Assembly: GCA_963795935.1 (NCBI GenBank)
Contig: CAWCJO010000031.1
Location: 1 to 64,000 of the forward strand
Direction of reading: 5' to 3'
Source of the DNA: JAICMB01 sp963795935
GTDB lineage: Bacteria; Acidobacteriota; Terriglobia; Bryobacterales; Bryobacteraceae
Length of the DNA: 64,000 bases
Part shown: one piece after another, positions 53,750 through 63,808 of the stretch
Layout of the letters: each line of letters starts with the position of its first letter
Numbering within the stretch: position 1 is the first letter of the stretch
Program-made: the position numbers and the translations under genes
Notes under the pieces: model-generated
The model's input: only the letters and a program-made list of their open reading frames with translations
Told to the model about the DNA's origin: nothing
The model's database searches: none

Positions 53750-55234
53750 CTACTGCTTGCGCGCCTCGGCGAAACGTCTCGCCTTGGGATTGTTTGTGTT
53801 CCAGCGCGGCGGGTTGGCGTCGCCGGCGAGCATGACTACGCCCAGCGCGAGCATCCGATCCACCTTCGCCATATTGTCGTAGTCGATCTTTTGCCATTCG
53901 TCCCCGACGGCGTGATAATCGGGAAACTCGAAGGCGACGCAGAAGGTATGTGCGGGAATGCCGGCTTCGGCGAAGGCCAGGTTATCGCTTTGCGCAAAGT
54001 AGCGATCGCTCTCCGGCTCGGTGTCGTACACCTTTACTCCGGTCTCCTCGCCGGCCTTGCGGAAGTCGTCGATCATGCTGCTGTATCCATAGCCGGTCGG
54101 CGCGGCGTTTGCAATTTCTTTGCCTTTGCTCGAATCGGTGCGTCCGAGTTGTTCCAGATTCACGTCTGCAACCGTTTTCGCGAGCGGAAAAACCGGATGG
54201 CGCACGTAATATCCGGACCCGATCAGGCCTTCTTCCTCGCCGAAGAAGGTCATAAACACGATGCTGCGCGCGGGGTGCTTCTTCATCCCGGAAAGCGCGT
54301 TCGCGATCTCGATGACCGACACCGTGCCGCTGCCGTCGTCATCCGCTCCATTGTAGATACGGTCGCCGTCCTTATGGGCGCTCCCCGGGCCCTCCGGCTT
54401 GATCCCCAGATGATCGTAATGCGCGGTGACCAACACGTAGGTATCTTTCAGGACCGGATCGGAGCCGGACAGCAGGCCGATCACGTTGCGAACCGCGGCC
54501 TTGCGTTCGACCGGCGCCGCGATGTGGATGGAAGCCGTCGCGCCGTTCCCGCCGGCGTGCAGCGATTCGGCGAAGTCCGCCAATTTCGCGGAGAATACAA
54601 TGACGCGCGGCGGGGCCGGCTTGGCCGGTAGCGTTGGATCCACAAGCGATTCGTGCGGGAACGCGCCCGCCGGCGTGCGGCCGATCATCACAACCAGCGC
54701 CGGATGCGCCTTGTTCAGAAGCGCGCGCGCCGCGCGGGCATCGCGAAATTCGACCAAAACGATTTTCCCGTCCAGGTCCCCTGCATTGTGCGAATCGGCC
54801 GCCGTCAGCCGAAACACCGGGGCGGATTTGACGTCAATGGCGTCTTGCGTTTCCACGACCGCGTCTTCGGAAGCGACCTTGACTTCCCGCTTGCCGTTCG
54901 TGAATTCCAGACTGAAGCCCTCCATGTCGGGACTCTTCACTACCATCTCCGCGAGTTGAAAATAATCTCCATTGACGGGCGGCTGCAATCCCGCGCGGCG
55001 GAACTGGGCGGCAATATAGTCGGCTGCCAGATCGAGCCCCCGCGAGGGTGTCGCCCGCCCTTCGAGCGCGTCGGAGGCGATGAACGAAAGATTTCCCCGC
55101 AAGGAATTGGCGGAAATGCGCTCCAGCGCCGCCTGGACATCGGGCGTGATCTCGTATTTGGGCAGCTTGGCCGCGGAAAGCGGCGCGAGAATCCCAAAAA
55201 CCGCCAGAACGGCGGTGGGCACGGGTGTTCGCAT
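53750..55234 (-). CDS. Secreted M28-family zinc aminopeptidase
   Basis: A 494-residue peptidase from the ATG at 55234 with signal peptide (AVLAVFGILAPLSAA). A protease-associated (PA) domain occupies about 130-245 (GDLDGKIVLVEFRDARAARALLNKAHPALVVM). The M28 zinc ligands are in VTAHYDHLG, NGADDDGSG, FGEEEGLIGS (catalytic Glu pair), DVNLEQLGR and DYHAVGDEW. It heads the minus-strand operon with MoxR 12 bases downstream, and is divergent from the PadR gene. Confidence 0.88.
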   Translation of the reverse strand: MRTPVPTAVLAVFGILAPLSAAKLPKYEITPDVQAALERISANSLRGNLSFIASDALEGRATPSRGLDLAADYIAAQFRRAGLQPPVNGDYFQLAEMVVKSPDMEGFSLEFTNGKREVKVASEDAVVETQDAIDVKSAPVFRLTAADSHNAGDLDGKIVLVEFRDARAARALLNKAHPALVVMIGRTPAGAFPHESLVDPTLPAKPAPPRVIVFSAKLADFAESLHAGGNGATASIHIAAPVERKAAVRNVIGLLSGSDPVLKDTYVLVTAHYDHLGIKPEGPGSAHKDGDRIYNGADDDGSGTVSVIEIANALSGMKKHPARSIVFMTFFGEEEGLIGSGYYVRHPVFPLAKTVADVNLEQLGRTDSSKGKEIANAAPTGYGYSSMIDDFRKAGEETGVKVYDTEPESDRYFAQSDNLAFAEAGIPAHTFCVAFEFPDYHAVGDEWQKIDYDNMAKVDRMLALGVVMLAGDANPPRWNTNNPKARRFAEARKQ

Positions 55235-55326
55235 GGTTCTATTTATCAGTCTGACAGATTCGGGCGGTGAAACGCGATGCGGATGTTTCGAGCCGCTTGC
55301 GTGGCCCAAAAGTCGAGGTAGACAGC

Positions 55327-55359
55327 CTACACAATAACGTAGTAGAATATCTACACAAT
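55327..55359. promoter_or_regulatory. Probable PadR operator/promoter region
   Basis: Two direct copies of CTACACAAT (55327-55335 and 55351-55359) flank a GTAGA-ATA-TCTAC inverted repeat (55342-55354) that overlaps a -10-like TAGAAT (55344-55349). The elements end on the PadR ATG at 55358, so binding there would block its own transcription. Autoregulation by PadR is common; this is a prediction. Confidence 0.5.
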
Positions 55360-55711
55360 GAGCGGCAGACCCGCGCGCGTGGAACTCCTGCAAGGCACCC
55401 TCGACGTGCTGATCCTCCGGACGTTGCGCGCCGGACCCCGGCACGGCCACGCCATTGCCAAACACATTCAGAGAACGTCGGAGGACCTGCTGCAGGTCGA
55501 GACGGGTTCTTTGTATCCTGCGCTGCACCGGCTGGAGGCCCAGGGCTGGATCGCGGCTTCCTGGGAGCTGTCGGAGAAAGGGAAACGCGCCAGGTACTAC
55601 CGGCTCACGCGGCGCGGGCGAAAACAGCTCGCCGCCGAACAATCGAAGTGGGAGGCGTTCTCGCGTGCGATGGGATTGATTTTGAATCCAGCGGATCGGG
55701 AGGGGCAATGA
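55358..55711 (+). CDS. PadR-family transcriptional regulator
   Basis: A 117-residue winged-helix regulator: ELLQGTLDVLILRTLRAGPRHGHAIAKHI, then ETGSLYPALHRLEAQGWI and the wing KGKRARYYRLTRRGRKQL. This form is almost always paired with an acidobacterial MacB-like permease, and here the TGA overlaps that gene's ATG (ATGA). It probably represses the pair until an inducer binds. Confidence 0.92.
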   Translation: MSGRPARVELLQGTLDVLILRTLRAGPRHGHAIAKHIQRTSEDLLQVETGSLYPALHRLEAQGWIAASWELSEKGKRARYYRLTRRGRKQLAAEQSKWEAFSRAMGLILNPADREGQ

Positions 55712-58515
55712 TGTCGTTTTTTCGAAAAGTAGGTTGGCTCGCGCGGCGGCGCGGCAAGGAAGATCGGCTCACCGCGGAATTGCGGTTCCATTTGGAAGAA
55801 GAAGCGGACGAGCGCCGGGAGGCCGGTTTGCCCGAAGAGGAGGCGCGTTGGGCGGTGCGGCGGGAGCTCGGAAACCTTGGCATCGTGAGGGAAGAGACGC
55901 GGGCGGCCTGGGGCTGGACGCTGCTGGAACAATTGCTTCAGGACCTGCGCTACGCGGCGCGGGGGATCCCGCGCAATCCAGCGTTCACAATATTGGCGGC
56001 GCTGTCGCTGGCGCTGGGGATTGGGGCGAACACGGCGATTTACAGCTTCATGGACGCGTTGCTGATGCGCCGATTGCCGGTCGCCGATCCGGAATCGCTC
56101 GTGACGCTCAAGTGGCACGTCACGGGAAAGAAGAGTCTGGAAGAGTCCGTGGTGGATCACGTGAGCGGCTCCATCGATGATGACCCCAGGATGGGACATA
56201 CGGCGTCGATTTTTCCATATCCGGCATTCGAGCTGCTGCGCAAATCCACCGATACGCTTGCAGTCCTGTTGGCATATCACCCCGCCCGGAAACTGAACAT
56301 TATGATCCAGGGCCAGGCCGAGGTTACGGATGGCGAGTATGTTTCGGGCGACTATTTTCGGGGGCTGGGGCTGGCGCCGGCGGCGGGGCGTTTGATTACC
56401 GGCGACGACGATCGCGTGGGCGCGCCGGCGGTGGCCGTGCTCAGCTACGCATTCGCTCAAAGGCGATATGGGAATGCCGCCAGCGCGGCTGGACGGCCGC
56501 TGCTGATCGACAATATTCCGTTCACGGCGATCGGAGTCGCGCCGCCGGAATTTTTTGGCGTCGATCCCGCGAAGGCGCCGGACTTTTATCTTCCGATGCA
56601 CGCCGATCTCCTGCTGAATCCCGAGCGGGGTTTCGGCGCCAACCCTGCCGCGCGGTATCTCGATGAACACTATTACTGGATCGAGATGATGGGGCGGTTG
56701 CGGCCGGGCGTTACGATGACGCAGGCGCAAGCGGCCTTGGGGACGGCCTTTGAACAGTGGGTGGCGACCACGGCGGCAAGCCATCGGGAACGGAAGAATT
56801 TGCCGCAATTCCTGCTCCAAGAAGGCGCGAGCGGGTTGGATAATCTGCGCCGGGAATATTCCCAGCCGATGTACATTTTGTTGGCGATGACGGGATTGAT
56901 CCTCGCGATCGCGTGCGCCAATATCGCGAATATGCTGCTGTCGCGCGCCACGGCGCGAAGCCGCGAGATGGCGGTCCGGCTCAGCATTGGCGCGGGGCGA
57001 TGGCGCGTGATCCGCCAGTTGCTGACGGAGAGTTTATTACTCGCCTCGATCGGCGGAGCGGCTGGGATTTTGTTTGCGATGTGGGGCGTCCGGCTTCTGA
57101 CTCTGCTGCTGGCGAGTGGAAGCAATGGTTTCCCCCTGCACGCGGATCTGAACTGGCGCGTGCTTACGGCGGCAGCCGCGTTGACGACGATCACGGGGTT
57201 ATTGTTCGGACTGGCTCCGGCTCTTCAGGCGACGCGGGTCGACGTAATGCCGGCGCTCAAGGAAACGCGAGCGGGCGAGCGGCGGCGTCGTGCGCGCCTG
57301 CGATTCAGTTTGGGCCACATACTGGCGGTTTCCCAGATCGCGATTTCGCTGTTGCTGCTGGCGGCGGCGGGTTTGTTTGTGCGGACTCTTTCGAACCTGC
57401 AATCTCTTGATATGGGGTTCCATCGCGAGAACATTCTGGTGTTCAAGCTCAATGCGCGGCAGGCCGGCCATCGCGACCCGGAGATACTCTCGTTTTACGC
57501 AAATCTTGCAAAGCGCTTCGCCGCGATTCCGGGCGTGCGCAGCGCGGCCGCGGCGAATTCGCCGCTGATCGGCGATGGGGCGTGGGCTTGGCCCGTTGTT
57601 CCTCTCGGCAAGCAGCCTCCGGCGCACGCGCCCACCGGGTACGGCTCCGGCATGGCGGATACGGCCACTCGCGTCTTGGCAACCGGACCGGGATTCTTCA
57701 ACACCATGCGGATTCCGCTGCTGGCCGGACGCGAATTCGACGCCAGGGACCGCCTCGGGTCGCCTCCCGTCGCCATTGTGAATGAGGCGTGGATGAAGGC
57801 GAATATCGAGGGCCGGAATCCGATCGGGCAGCGCGTCGTCAGCCTCGGGCCCGGGCTGAAGCCGCGCGAGATGGAGATAATCGGCGTGGCGAAGAACGCC
57901 CGCTACGAGGAGTTGACAGGCAAGTTTCCGGCGATCGTTTATATGCCCTTCGAGCAGAACTTGAACGTGCCCGTCGAGGAGATGACGTTCTTACTGCGCA
58001 CGGCGGGCGATCCCCTGACGTACGCGAACGCGGTCCGCCAGATCGTGCATCAAGCCGACGCGCGCATTCCGGTGACGAATCTCGGCACGCAGGCGGCGCG
58101 GATCGATGCGGAGATGAGTGAGCAGATCCTGTTCGCGCGGCTGTGTACTGGTTTCGCGATGCTGGCATTGGCGATTGCGTGCGTCGGATTGTACGGGACC
58201 ATGTCGTACGCGGTGGCGCGGCGCACGGGCGAGATCGGGATTCGGATGGCGCTGGGGGCGCGGCGTGGAACCGTAGTCTGGATGGTAATGCGCGATGTAG
58301 CGATCCTGGCGGCCGCCGGGCTCGCGATCGGCGTGCCGGCGGCGCTCGGCGCGGCGAAGCTTGTCGAATCTCTTCTTTTCGAAGTAAAGCCCTACGATCC
58401 GCGGGCGCTGACGGTGGCCGTGGCGATTCTTCTGAGCGCCGCGCTCCTGGCAGGCTACGCGCCCGCGCGCAGAGCCTCTCGAATCGACCCCATGACCGCG
58501 GTTCGGCACGACTGA
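55708..58515 (+). CDS. MacB/FtsX-type ABC transporter permease (acidobacterial ADOP type)
   Basis: A 935-residue permease starting at the first ATG of ATGATG. The N-terminus has the acidobacterial extension (EDRLTAELRFHLEEEADERREAGLPEEEARWAVRRELG), then helix 1 (FTILAALSLALGIGANTAIYSFMDALL), a periplasmic MacB-like domain, three central helices including LAIACANIANMLLSRATARSREMAVRLSIGAGRW, a second periplasmic domain, and three C-terminal helices ending PARRASRIDPMTAVRHD. The duplicated layout is typical. No ATPase gene is beside it, as is usual for these orphan permeases. Substrate unknown; regulated by PadR through the upstream dyads. Confidence 0.9.
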   Translation: MMSFFRKVGWLARRRGKEDRLTAELRFHLEEEADERREAGLPEEEARWAVRRELGNLGIVREETRAAWGWTLLEQLLQDLRYAARGIPRNPAFTILAALSLALGIGANTAIYSFMDALLMRRLPVADPESLVTLKWHVTGKKSLEESVVDHVSGSIDDDPRMGHTASIFPYPAFELLRKSTDTLAVLLAYHPARKLNIMIQGQAEVTDGEYVSGDYFRGLGLAPAAGRLITGDDDRVGAPAVAVLSYAFAQRRYGNAASAAGRPLLIDNIPFTAIGVAPPEFFGVDPAKAPDFYLPMHADLLLNPERGFGANPAARYLDEHYYWIEMMGRLRPGVTMTQAQAALGTAFEQWVATTAASHRERKNLPQFLLQEGASGLDNLRREYSQPMYILLAMTGLILAIACANIANMLLSRATARSREMAVRLSIGAGRWRVIRQLLTESLLLASIGGAAGILFAMWGVRLLTLLLASGSNGFPLHADLNWRVLTAAAALTTITGLLFGLAPALQATRVDVMPALKETRAGERRRRARLRFSLGHILAVSQIAISLLLLAAAGLFVRTLSNLQSLDMGFHRENILVFKLNARQAGHRDPEILSFYANLAKRFAAIPGVRSAAAANSPLIGDGAWAWPVVPLGKQPPAHAPTGYGSGMADTATRVLATGPGFFNTMRIPLLAGREFDARDRLGSPPVAIVNEAWMKANIEGRNPIGQRVVSLGPGLKPREMEIIGVAKNARYEELTGKFPAIVYMPFEQNLNVPVEEMTFLLRTAGDPLTYANAVRQIVHQADARIPVTNLGTQAARIDAEMSEQILFARLCTGFAMLALAIACVGLYGTMSYAVARRTGEIGIRMALGARRGTVVWMVMRDVAILAAAGLAIGVPAALGAAKLVESLLFEVKPYDPRALTVAVAILLSAALLAGYAPARRASRIDPMTAVRHD

Positions 58516-58637
58516 CTTGCGTCGCCGTTCGGCTCACACCGCTTGAGGCGCCTTCCATACACCGGGGCGTGCATTCCTCGGACGGAGAAGTGCCCCTTGC
58601 TACTCTATGTATTCACGCCGCGCAACAAACTGCTCGT

Positions 58638-59510
58638 ATGTTCGACTTCAGACTCAAATTCGCGACCGTCTTCGCTCTTGCTGCACTGCAACTTTTTGCC
58701 GCGGACCCCACCTTCCTGCACCGGTACGTACCAAACATCCAGTTCAAGCCGGTGGACCTCACCACCAATACCGCGCATTACAGGCCGATCTTCGGCGTTG
58801 GCGATCCCGCGCAAAAACAACTCAAGGGGATTGCGCGATACGGCGAGCTTACGGTCGATCCCGGAGGCAGCAGCGAAATCGTCAGCTATCCGGCCGAGGA
58901 ACAGGTCTATTTCATCCTCCATGGCAATGGCACTCTGCTGTACGAAGACCGGAAGGTTCCGATCAAAAGAAATGATTTCATGTATCTCCCGGTGGGGATC
59001 AAGCACGGCGTGGCGAATTCATCGACCCAGCCCGTTCGGCTCTTAGTAATGGGATTCAAGATTCCTAAAGGAACCAAGGCGTCCGTGCCCTCGAAGCTCA
59101 TGCTGGCGAATGCCGATGACGTAAAGCTCCAGGAATTGCAATCGCATGGACCCACGGCGCTCTTCAAGCTGCTCATGGGCACAACCGCAAGCAAGAGGGA
59201 CCGTCTCGCGGCCGCCAATGTAATGGTCAGCCTCTTCATCATGGACTTTGCGCCGGGTGGCACGAACATCCCCCACCACCACGAGACCGCGGAAGAAATT
59301 TATTACGTTCTAAGGGGTCACGGCGACATGGTGGCGGGAGGCGGCGAGAATGGAGATGAGGGGCGCTACCCATCGAAAGATGGGGACGCCTTCTTCTTCC
59401 GCTTGAATACAACCGTCGGCTTTTATTCCGGCACAACTGACGGCGAGCCGCACTCCCTCATACTCGCGGTCCGTTCGAAGTATCCGTTCCCGGCAGCCGG
59501 GGAAAATTGA
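58638..59510 (+). CDS. Secreted double-cupin protein
   Basis: A 290-residue protein from the ATG giving MFDFRLKFATVFALAALQLFAADP, a signal peptide; the frame is open upstream inside the permease gene. Two cupin barrels are visible. The first (GGSSEIVSYPAEEQVYFILHGNG, later YLPVGIKHG) has lost most metal-binding His, while the second (GGTNIPHHHETAEEIYYVLRGHG) has the HxH...E motif. Only the second is likely to bind metal. Bicupins of this kind include sugar isomerases, oxalate decarboxylases and dioxygenases; no specific reaction can be assigned. Convergent with the aldo/keto reductase gene. Confidence 0.75.
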   Translation: MFDFRLKFATVFALAALQLFAADPTFLHRYVPNIQFKPVDLTTNTAHYRPIFGVGDPAQKQLKGIARYGELTVDPGGSSEIVSYPAEEQVYFILHGNGTLLYEDRKVPIKRNDFMYLPVGIKHGVANSSTQPVRLLVMGFKIPKGTKASVPSKLMLANADDVKLQELQSHGPTALFKLLMGTTASKRDRLAAANVMVSLFIMDFAPGGTNIPHHHETAEEIYYVLRGHGDMVAGGGENGDEGRYPSKDGDAFFFRLNTTVGFYSGTTDGEPHSLILAVRSKYPFPAAGEN

Positions 59511-59525
59511 CGTTGCGAGGAGCCC

Positions 59526-60552
59526 CTAAACCGGCAGTTCTTCAGGCGACGGGAAATGGTGCTGTTCGCGCCCGACCGCCCCGTCGTACTTGACCGTTGT
59601 CTTGAACTGTTCCAGCCGCCCGTCGCCGGCGTAGACGCGGCAGCGCTCGCGTATGCCATGCATTTCCGCGGCCGGCAATGGCTGAAATCCGCGCGCGATT
59701 CCGAGATTCTGGGTCAGGACCTCCATCGTGTCGATGCCGATATGGTGGTCCGCGACCGGCAGGCTCATGGCATAGCGCAGCGCTTCGGCCGGCGTGACCG
59801 CGCCCCATTTCAGCATCTCGCCGCTGCCGCCGAAGCTCTTCATGCCCAGCGGCGCGATCCCGCGCCTCTGCAATTCCGGCAGCACGTGCTGCTCGAAGCT
59901 GCGGAAGCTCGCGTCGAAGCAGTTCAGCGGCATCTGCACCGTATCGAACGGAAAGTTGTGCGACAGCATCTTCAGATGAATCGCCGGGTCTTTGTGTCCG
60001 GTGAATCCCACGAATCGCACTTTGCCCTGCTGTTTCGCTTCCGCCAGCGCCTCGGCCGCTCCGCCGGGCGCGAAAATCAGGTCGGGATCGTTGTCGTAGA
60101 TGACCTCGTGAATCTGCCACACGTCCAGGTGATCGGTCTGCAAACGGCGCAGCGATTCTTCCAGCTGCCGCATGGCGACATCCTTGCCGCGTCCGTGCGT
60201 GCACACCTTGGTCATCAAGATCGCCTTGTCGCGCTTCCCTTTCAGCGCCGCCCCGAGTATCTCTTCGCTGCGGCCGTCGTGATACTCCCAGGCGTTGTCG
60301 AAAAAGTTGATGCCGGCGTCGAGCGCGCGATTGACGAGTTCATTGGCCTCGTTCTGCGTCTTGGCTGTGCCCAGGTGGTACCCGCCCATGCCCATCACGG
60401 AGACCTGTATCCCCGTTTTTCCCAAAGAGCGATGGGGGACTGGATCGCTTATTCCGCGCGGGCGGACCTGCTTCGCATCCTGCGCCATAAGACTTGCTCC
60501 CGTTGCGGCCGTGCCTGCAAGAAAATTGCGTCGTGAGATTCGATCGTGACAT
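59526..60552 (-). CDS. Tat-exported aldo/keto reductase 1 (frameshift in signal peptide)
   Basis: The reductase itself is intact from the ATG at 60488 (320 residues): SLGKTGIQVSVMGMGGYHLG, the catalytic Asp/Tyr region NFFDNAWEYHDG, catalytic Lys MTKVCTH, WQIHEV, GFTGHKDP and MKSFGGSGEML. Just upstream, in the same frame, lies ISRRNFLAGTAATGASL, a clear Tat signal, but no start codon precedes it in that frame; the ATG at 60552 is one base out. One extra base between 60552 and about 60530 would repair it. Exported reductases of this type take sugar-like substrates. The next gene is a tandem paralogue. Confidence 0.8.
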
Positions 60553-60583
60553 ATCGTGTCGCTGCTCGATGCATGGGCCGCCG

Positions 60584-61591
60584 CTATTGAGGACTGTACT
60601 TGGGATACGGCTTGCCGGTGTTTTCGGTCGCGCCGATCATCTCCTTCACTTCTTTCTGCTGCAGATCGAGCGGGAAAATCGTGCGCCAGCCGCGCCTCGG
60701 GATTGTCGAATTTCAGCGAAACCTTGTACGGCTCGAAACGCCCATCGCCCGATCAGGCGTACTCGAGCCTCGCAGCGCCTCCATTCCGGCGCGGTCATCG
60801 GCTTGAAGTTTTGCGCGATGCGAAGGTTCTGATGCAGCACCTCGAGCTTATCCACGCCGCGTGATCGTTGTCGCCACCGGCAGGCTCATGGCGTACCGCA
60901 GGATCTCCTCCGGCGTCACGACTCCCTTCTTGACGGGCTCGCCCGTGCCGCCGATCGGCTTCATGCCGAGCGGCGCGATGCCGCGGCGCGTTCAGCTCCG
61001 GCAGGACCAGCTTTCGAAAGCTGCTGAAATGGGAGTCGAACGGGTTCAGCGGCATCTGGCACCGAGTCGAACGGAAACCCGGTATTCAGCATGTCGAGGT
61101 GAATGTGCGGATCCTTGTGCCCGGTGAAACCGACGAACCGGACTTTGCCTTGCTCCTTGGCCTGTTCGCAGCGCCTCCGCCGCGCCGTTCGGCCGGATGA
61201 AAAGCTCCGGATCGTTGTCGAAGCTCACGCCATGAATCTGCCACAAGTCGAGATGATCGGTCTGCAGGCGGCGCAACGACTCCTCCAGCATTCGCATCGC
61301 GAGACGCCTTATCGCGTCCATGCGTGCAAACCTTCGTCATCAGAAACACGCTGTCGCGCCGCCCCTTCAGGCCGCGGCCCAGCCATTCCTCGCACTTGCC
61401 GCGGTGGTACTCCCAGCAATTGTCGAAAAACGTGATGCCGCCATCGACCGCCTCGCTGAACAATCTGCATCGCGGTCTTCTCGTCGTCGAGCGTCGCCTA
61501 GATGATGGCCGCCCAGGCCGAGCGCGGAAACCTTGACGTCGTGCCGCCCGAATGGGCGCATGGGAATGGAGCCGGAAGCGTTCTGCGGCAT
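60584..61591 (-). pseudogene. Aldo/keto reductase 2, about nine frameshifts
   Basis: A tandem paralogue of the preceding gene, 31 bases upstream of it. Read with frame changes, the protein runs MPQNASGSIPMRPFGRHD, GLGGHHLG, FFDNCWEYHRGKCEEWLGRG, FLMTKVCTHGRDK, LQTDHLDLWQIHGVSFDNDP, NGAAEAL, GFTGHKDP, MPLNPFDSHFSSF, PLGMKPIGGTGEPV and ends PYPKYSPQ at 60584. Breaks lie near 61490, 61461, 61306, 61168, 61060, 60988, 60859, 60749 and 60671. Each is one extra base; removing nine gives an exact multiple of three (333 codons). No in-frame stop or loss of motif is seen, which is not how an old pseudogene looks. Confidence 0.75.
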
Positions 61592-61662
61592 AACTTCACT
61601 GGGTTGACGCCGGGGAGCACGGCCTGTTTCGACTGAGCTTCCAAGGTAGACTAAACCCAGCG

Positions 61663-63580
61663 ATGCGAAGATCCGGGTACATCGCCACGTTGGCCGCGGC
61701 CGCGGCGCTGCTCCTGCCGGCGTCAAACCCGGCGCAGGTTGCGGACTGGCCCTATTACGGCGGAGATGCCGGCGGCTCGCGCTACTCCCCTCTGACGCAA
61801 ATCGATCGCACCAACGTCCAGAACCTGAAGGTAGCCTGGACCTATCACACGGGCGACGTCTCGGACGGCACGAAATATCGCCGCAAAAGCGCGTTCGAGA
61901 CCACCCCGATTCTGGTGGATGGCACGCTCTATTTCAGCACCGCCTTCAACCGCGTCATTGCTCTCGATCCCGAAACCGGCGCCGAGCGATGGAGCTACGA
62001 TCCTGAAATCGATTTGAACGGCGAGTATTCTGAAGGCCTCATGAATCGCGGGGTCTCCACGTTGGGCCGACAGCCGAGCCGGGCGCCTCATACAAGAGAC
62101 GAATCTTCATCGGAACCATCGATGCGCGCCTGATTTGTCTCGATGCCGCGACCGGCGAGCCCTGCGCGGATTTCGGCCCTGCCGGCCAGCTCGACCTGAG
62201 GCAGGGCGTCAGGAACATCGTCCGCCAGGGCGAGTATGAGGAAACATCTCCCCCGCCATCGTCGACGATTTGGTCATCGTCGGTTCCGGTGTCGCGGATA
62301 ACGATCGCGTGGAGAGTCCCAGCGGAGTTGTCCGCGCCTTCGATGCCCGCACCGGCGCCTTGCGCTGGAGTTGGAACCCCATTCCGCCGGATCGCCAGAC
62401 CGGAGCCGCAAACGCCTGGTCCATGATGGCCACCGACCCAGCGCGCCATCTGGTATTCGTTCCCACCGGCAGCGCCAGCCCGGACTATTACGGCGGCGAG
62501 CGAAAGGGCGACAATAAATGGGCGAATTCGGTCGTCGCGCTACATTCCCGGACCGGTAAAGTCGCCTGGGGATTTCAACTCGTCCATCACGACCTCTGGG
62601 ATTACGACAGCGCTTCGCCGCCGCTGCTGACCACGCTGGTCCGTGGTGGCGTTCGGCATCCCGGTGGTGGTTCAGGGCAACAAGACCGGCAACCTCTTCG
62701 TGCTTCCATCGCGATAGCGGAATGCCGGTTTTCGCAGTCGAGGAACGTCCCGTGCCGCAAAGCAACGTGCCCGGAGAGCAGACCTCCTCAAACGCAGCCG
62801 TTCCCGGTCGCTCCGCCTCCCTTATCGCCTCAGCGGGTCGGCGCCGACGATGCTTGGGGCCTCGACCCCGGCGGAACGCGAGGCGTGCCGGGAACGCATG
62901 GGGAAGTTGCTGAACGAAGGACACATTCACGCCGCCCACGGTCGCAGGCTCGCTGATTTATCCGGGCAACATCGGCGGCATGAATTGGAGCGGTTACGCT
63001 TTCAACCCGAACGCGCGCATCCTCGTGACAAACACGCTGCGCGTTCCCTTTGAGGTTCACCTCATTCCTCGCGATCAATATCTGGCGACGAGCGAGCCGC
63101 GAAGCTAGGCAAAATGCGGGCGGAAGTTTCGCCGCAACATGGCACGCCCTACGGCATGAGCCGCGAGGCCGCTCCTTTCGCCCTCGTCCACTTCCCTGCA
63201 CGCCGCCGCCGTGGAGCCGTGTTGACGGCGGTGGACCTGAGCATGGGAAGATTCGTTGGGAAACGCCGCTCGGGACCACCGCCGGTTTGCTCCCCCTCGA
63301 TCCGCCCGCCCCCTACGGACTGGCGGGCTTCGGAGGACCCATCGCAACTGCCGGCGGTCTGGTATTCATCGGCGCCGCATGGGACGGGTATTTCCGCGCC
63401 TTCGATATCGAAACCGGAACCGAACTGTGGAAAGCCCGCCTACCCGCGCCCGCCGAGGCGACGCCCATGACCTACCGCCTAGGCCCGCAAGGAAAGCAAT
63501 TCGTCGTGATCGCCGCCGGCGGCCATGGCAAGCTCCCCATCAAACTCGGAGACGCGCTCGTCGCATTCACCCTCCCATAA
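61663..63580 (+). pseudogene. PQQ-dependent dehydrogenase (quinoprotein), multiple frameshifts
   Basis: A periplasmic quinoprotein related to glucose/alcohol dehydrogenases, broken into about ten frames. It begins with a signal peptide and DWPYYGGDAGGSRYSPLTQI, VAWTYHTGDVSDGT, ALDPETGAERWSYDPEI. Later pieces are RAFDARTGALRWSWNPIP, NAWSMMATDPARHLVFVPTGSA, YYGGERKGDNKWANSVVAL, GFQLVHHDLWDYD, GIPVVVQGNKTGNLFVL, GNIGGMNWSGYAFNPNA and the C-terminal GGLVFIGAAWDGYFRAFD, ending at 63580. Breaks near 62070, 62083, 62245, 62650, 62711, 62774, 62873, 62930, 63097 and beyond. Most resolve as one extra base, at least two as one missing or two extra. If intact it would oxidise a sugar or alcohol with PQQ; no PQQ synthesis genes are in view. 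Confidence 0.75.
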
Positions 63581-63808
63581 ACGGGAGCTGTGAGGGCCCG
63601 CGAAGGCGTCAATCGCCCGGCACTTTCGTAATACACTCGGGTCATGAGGGATCTCGACGCCCGCGCGGCTCGTCGGCGCGCAGGAATTGCCGCGCCATCC
63701 GATCATGTCGATGCCGCACCGGCCGGCGGCGAGATTGTAGCCCTGAATGACAGCGGGCGAGCTTCTTCCGGGCTTTTCTGCTCCCGGCCAGCCAACTATT
63801 CTCCTAGC

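Noticed and set aside
55267..55707. Extension of the ABC permease frame through the PadR gene
   Set aside because: PadR in another frame is complete and overlaps the permease ATG by ATGA, the standard arrangement.
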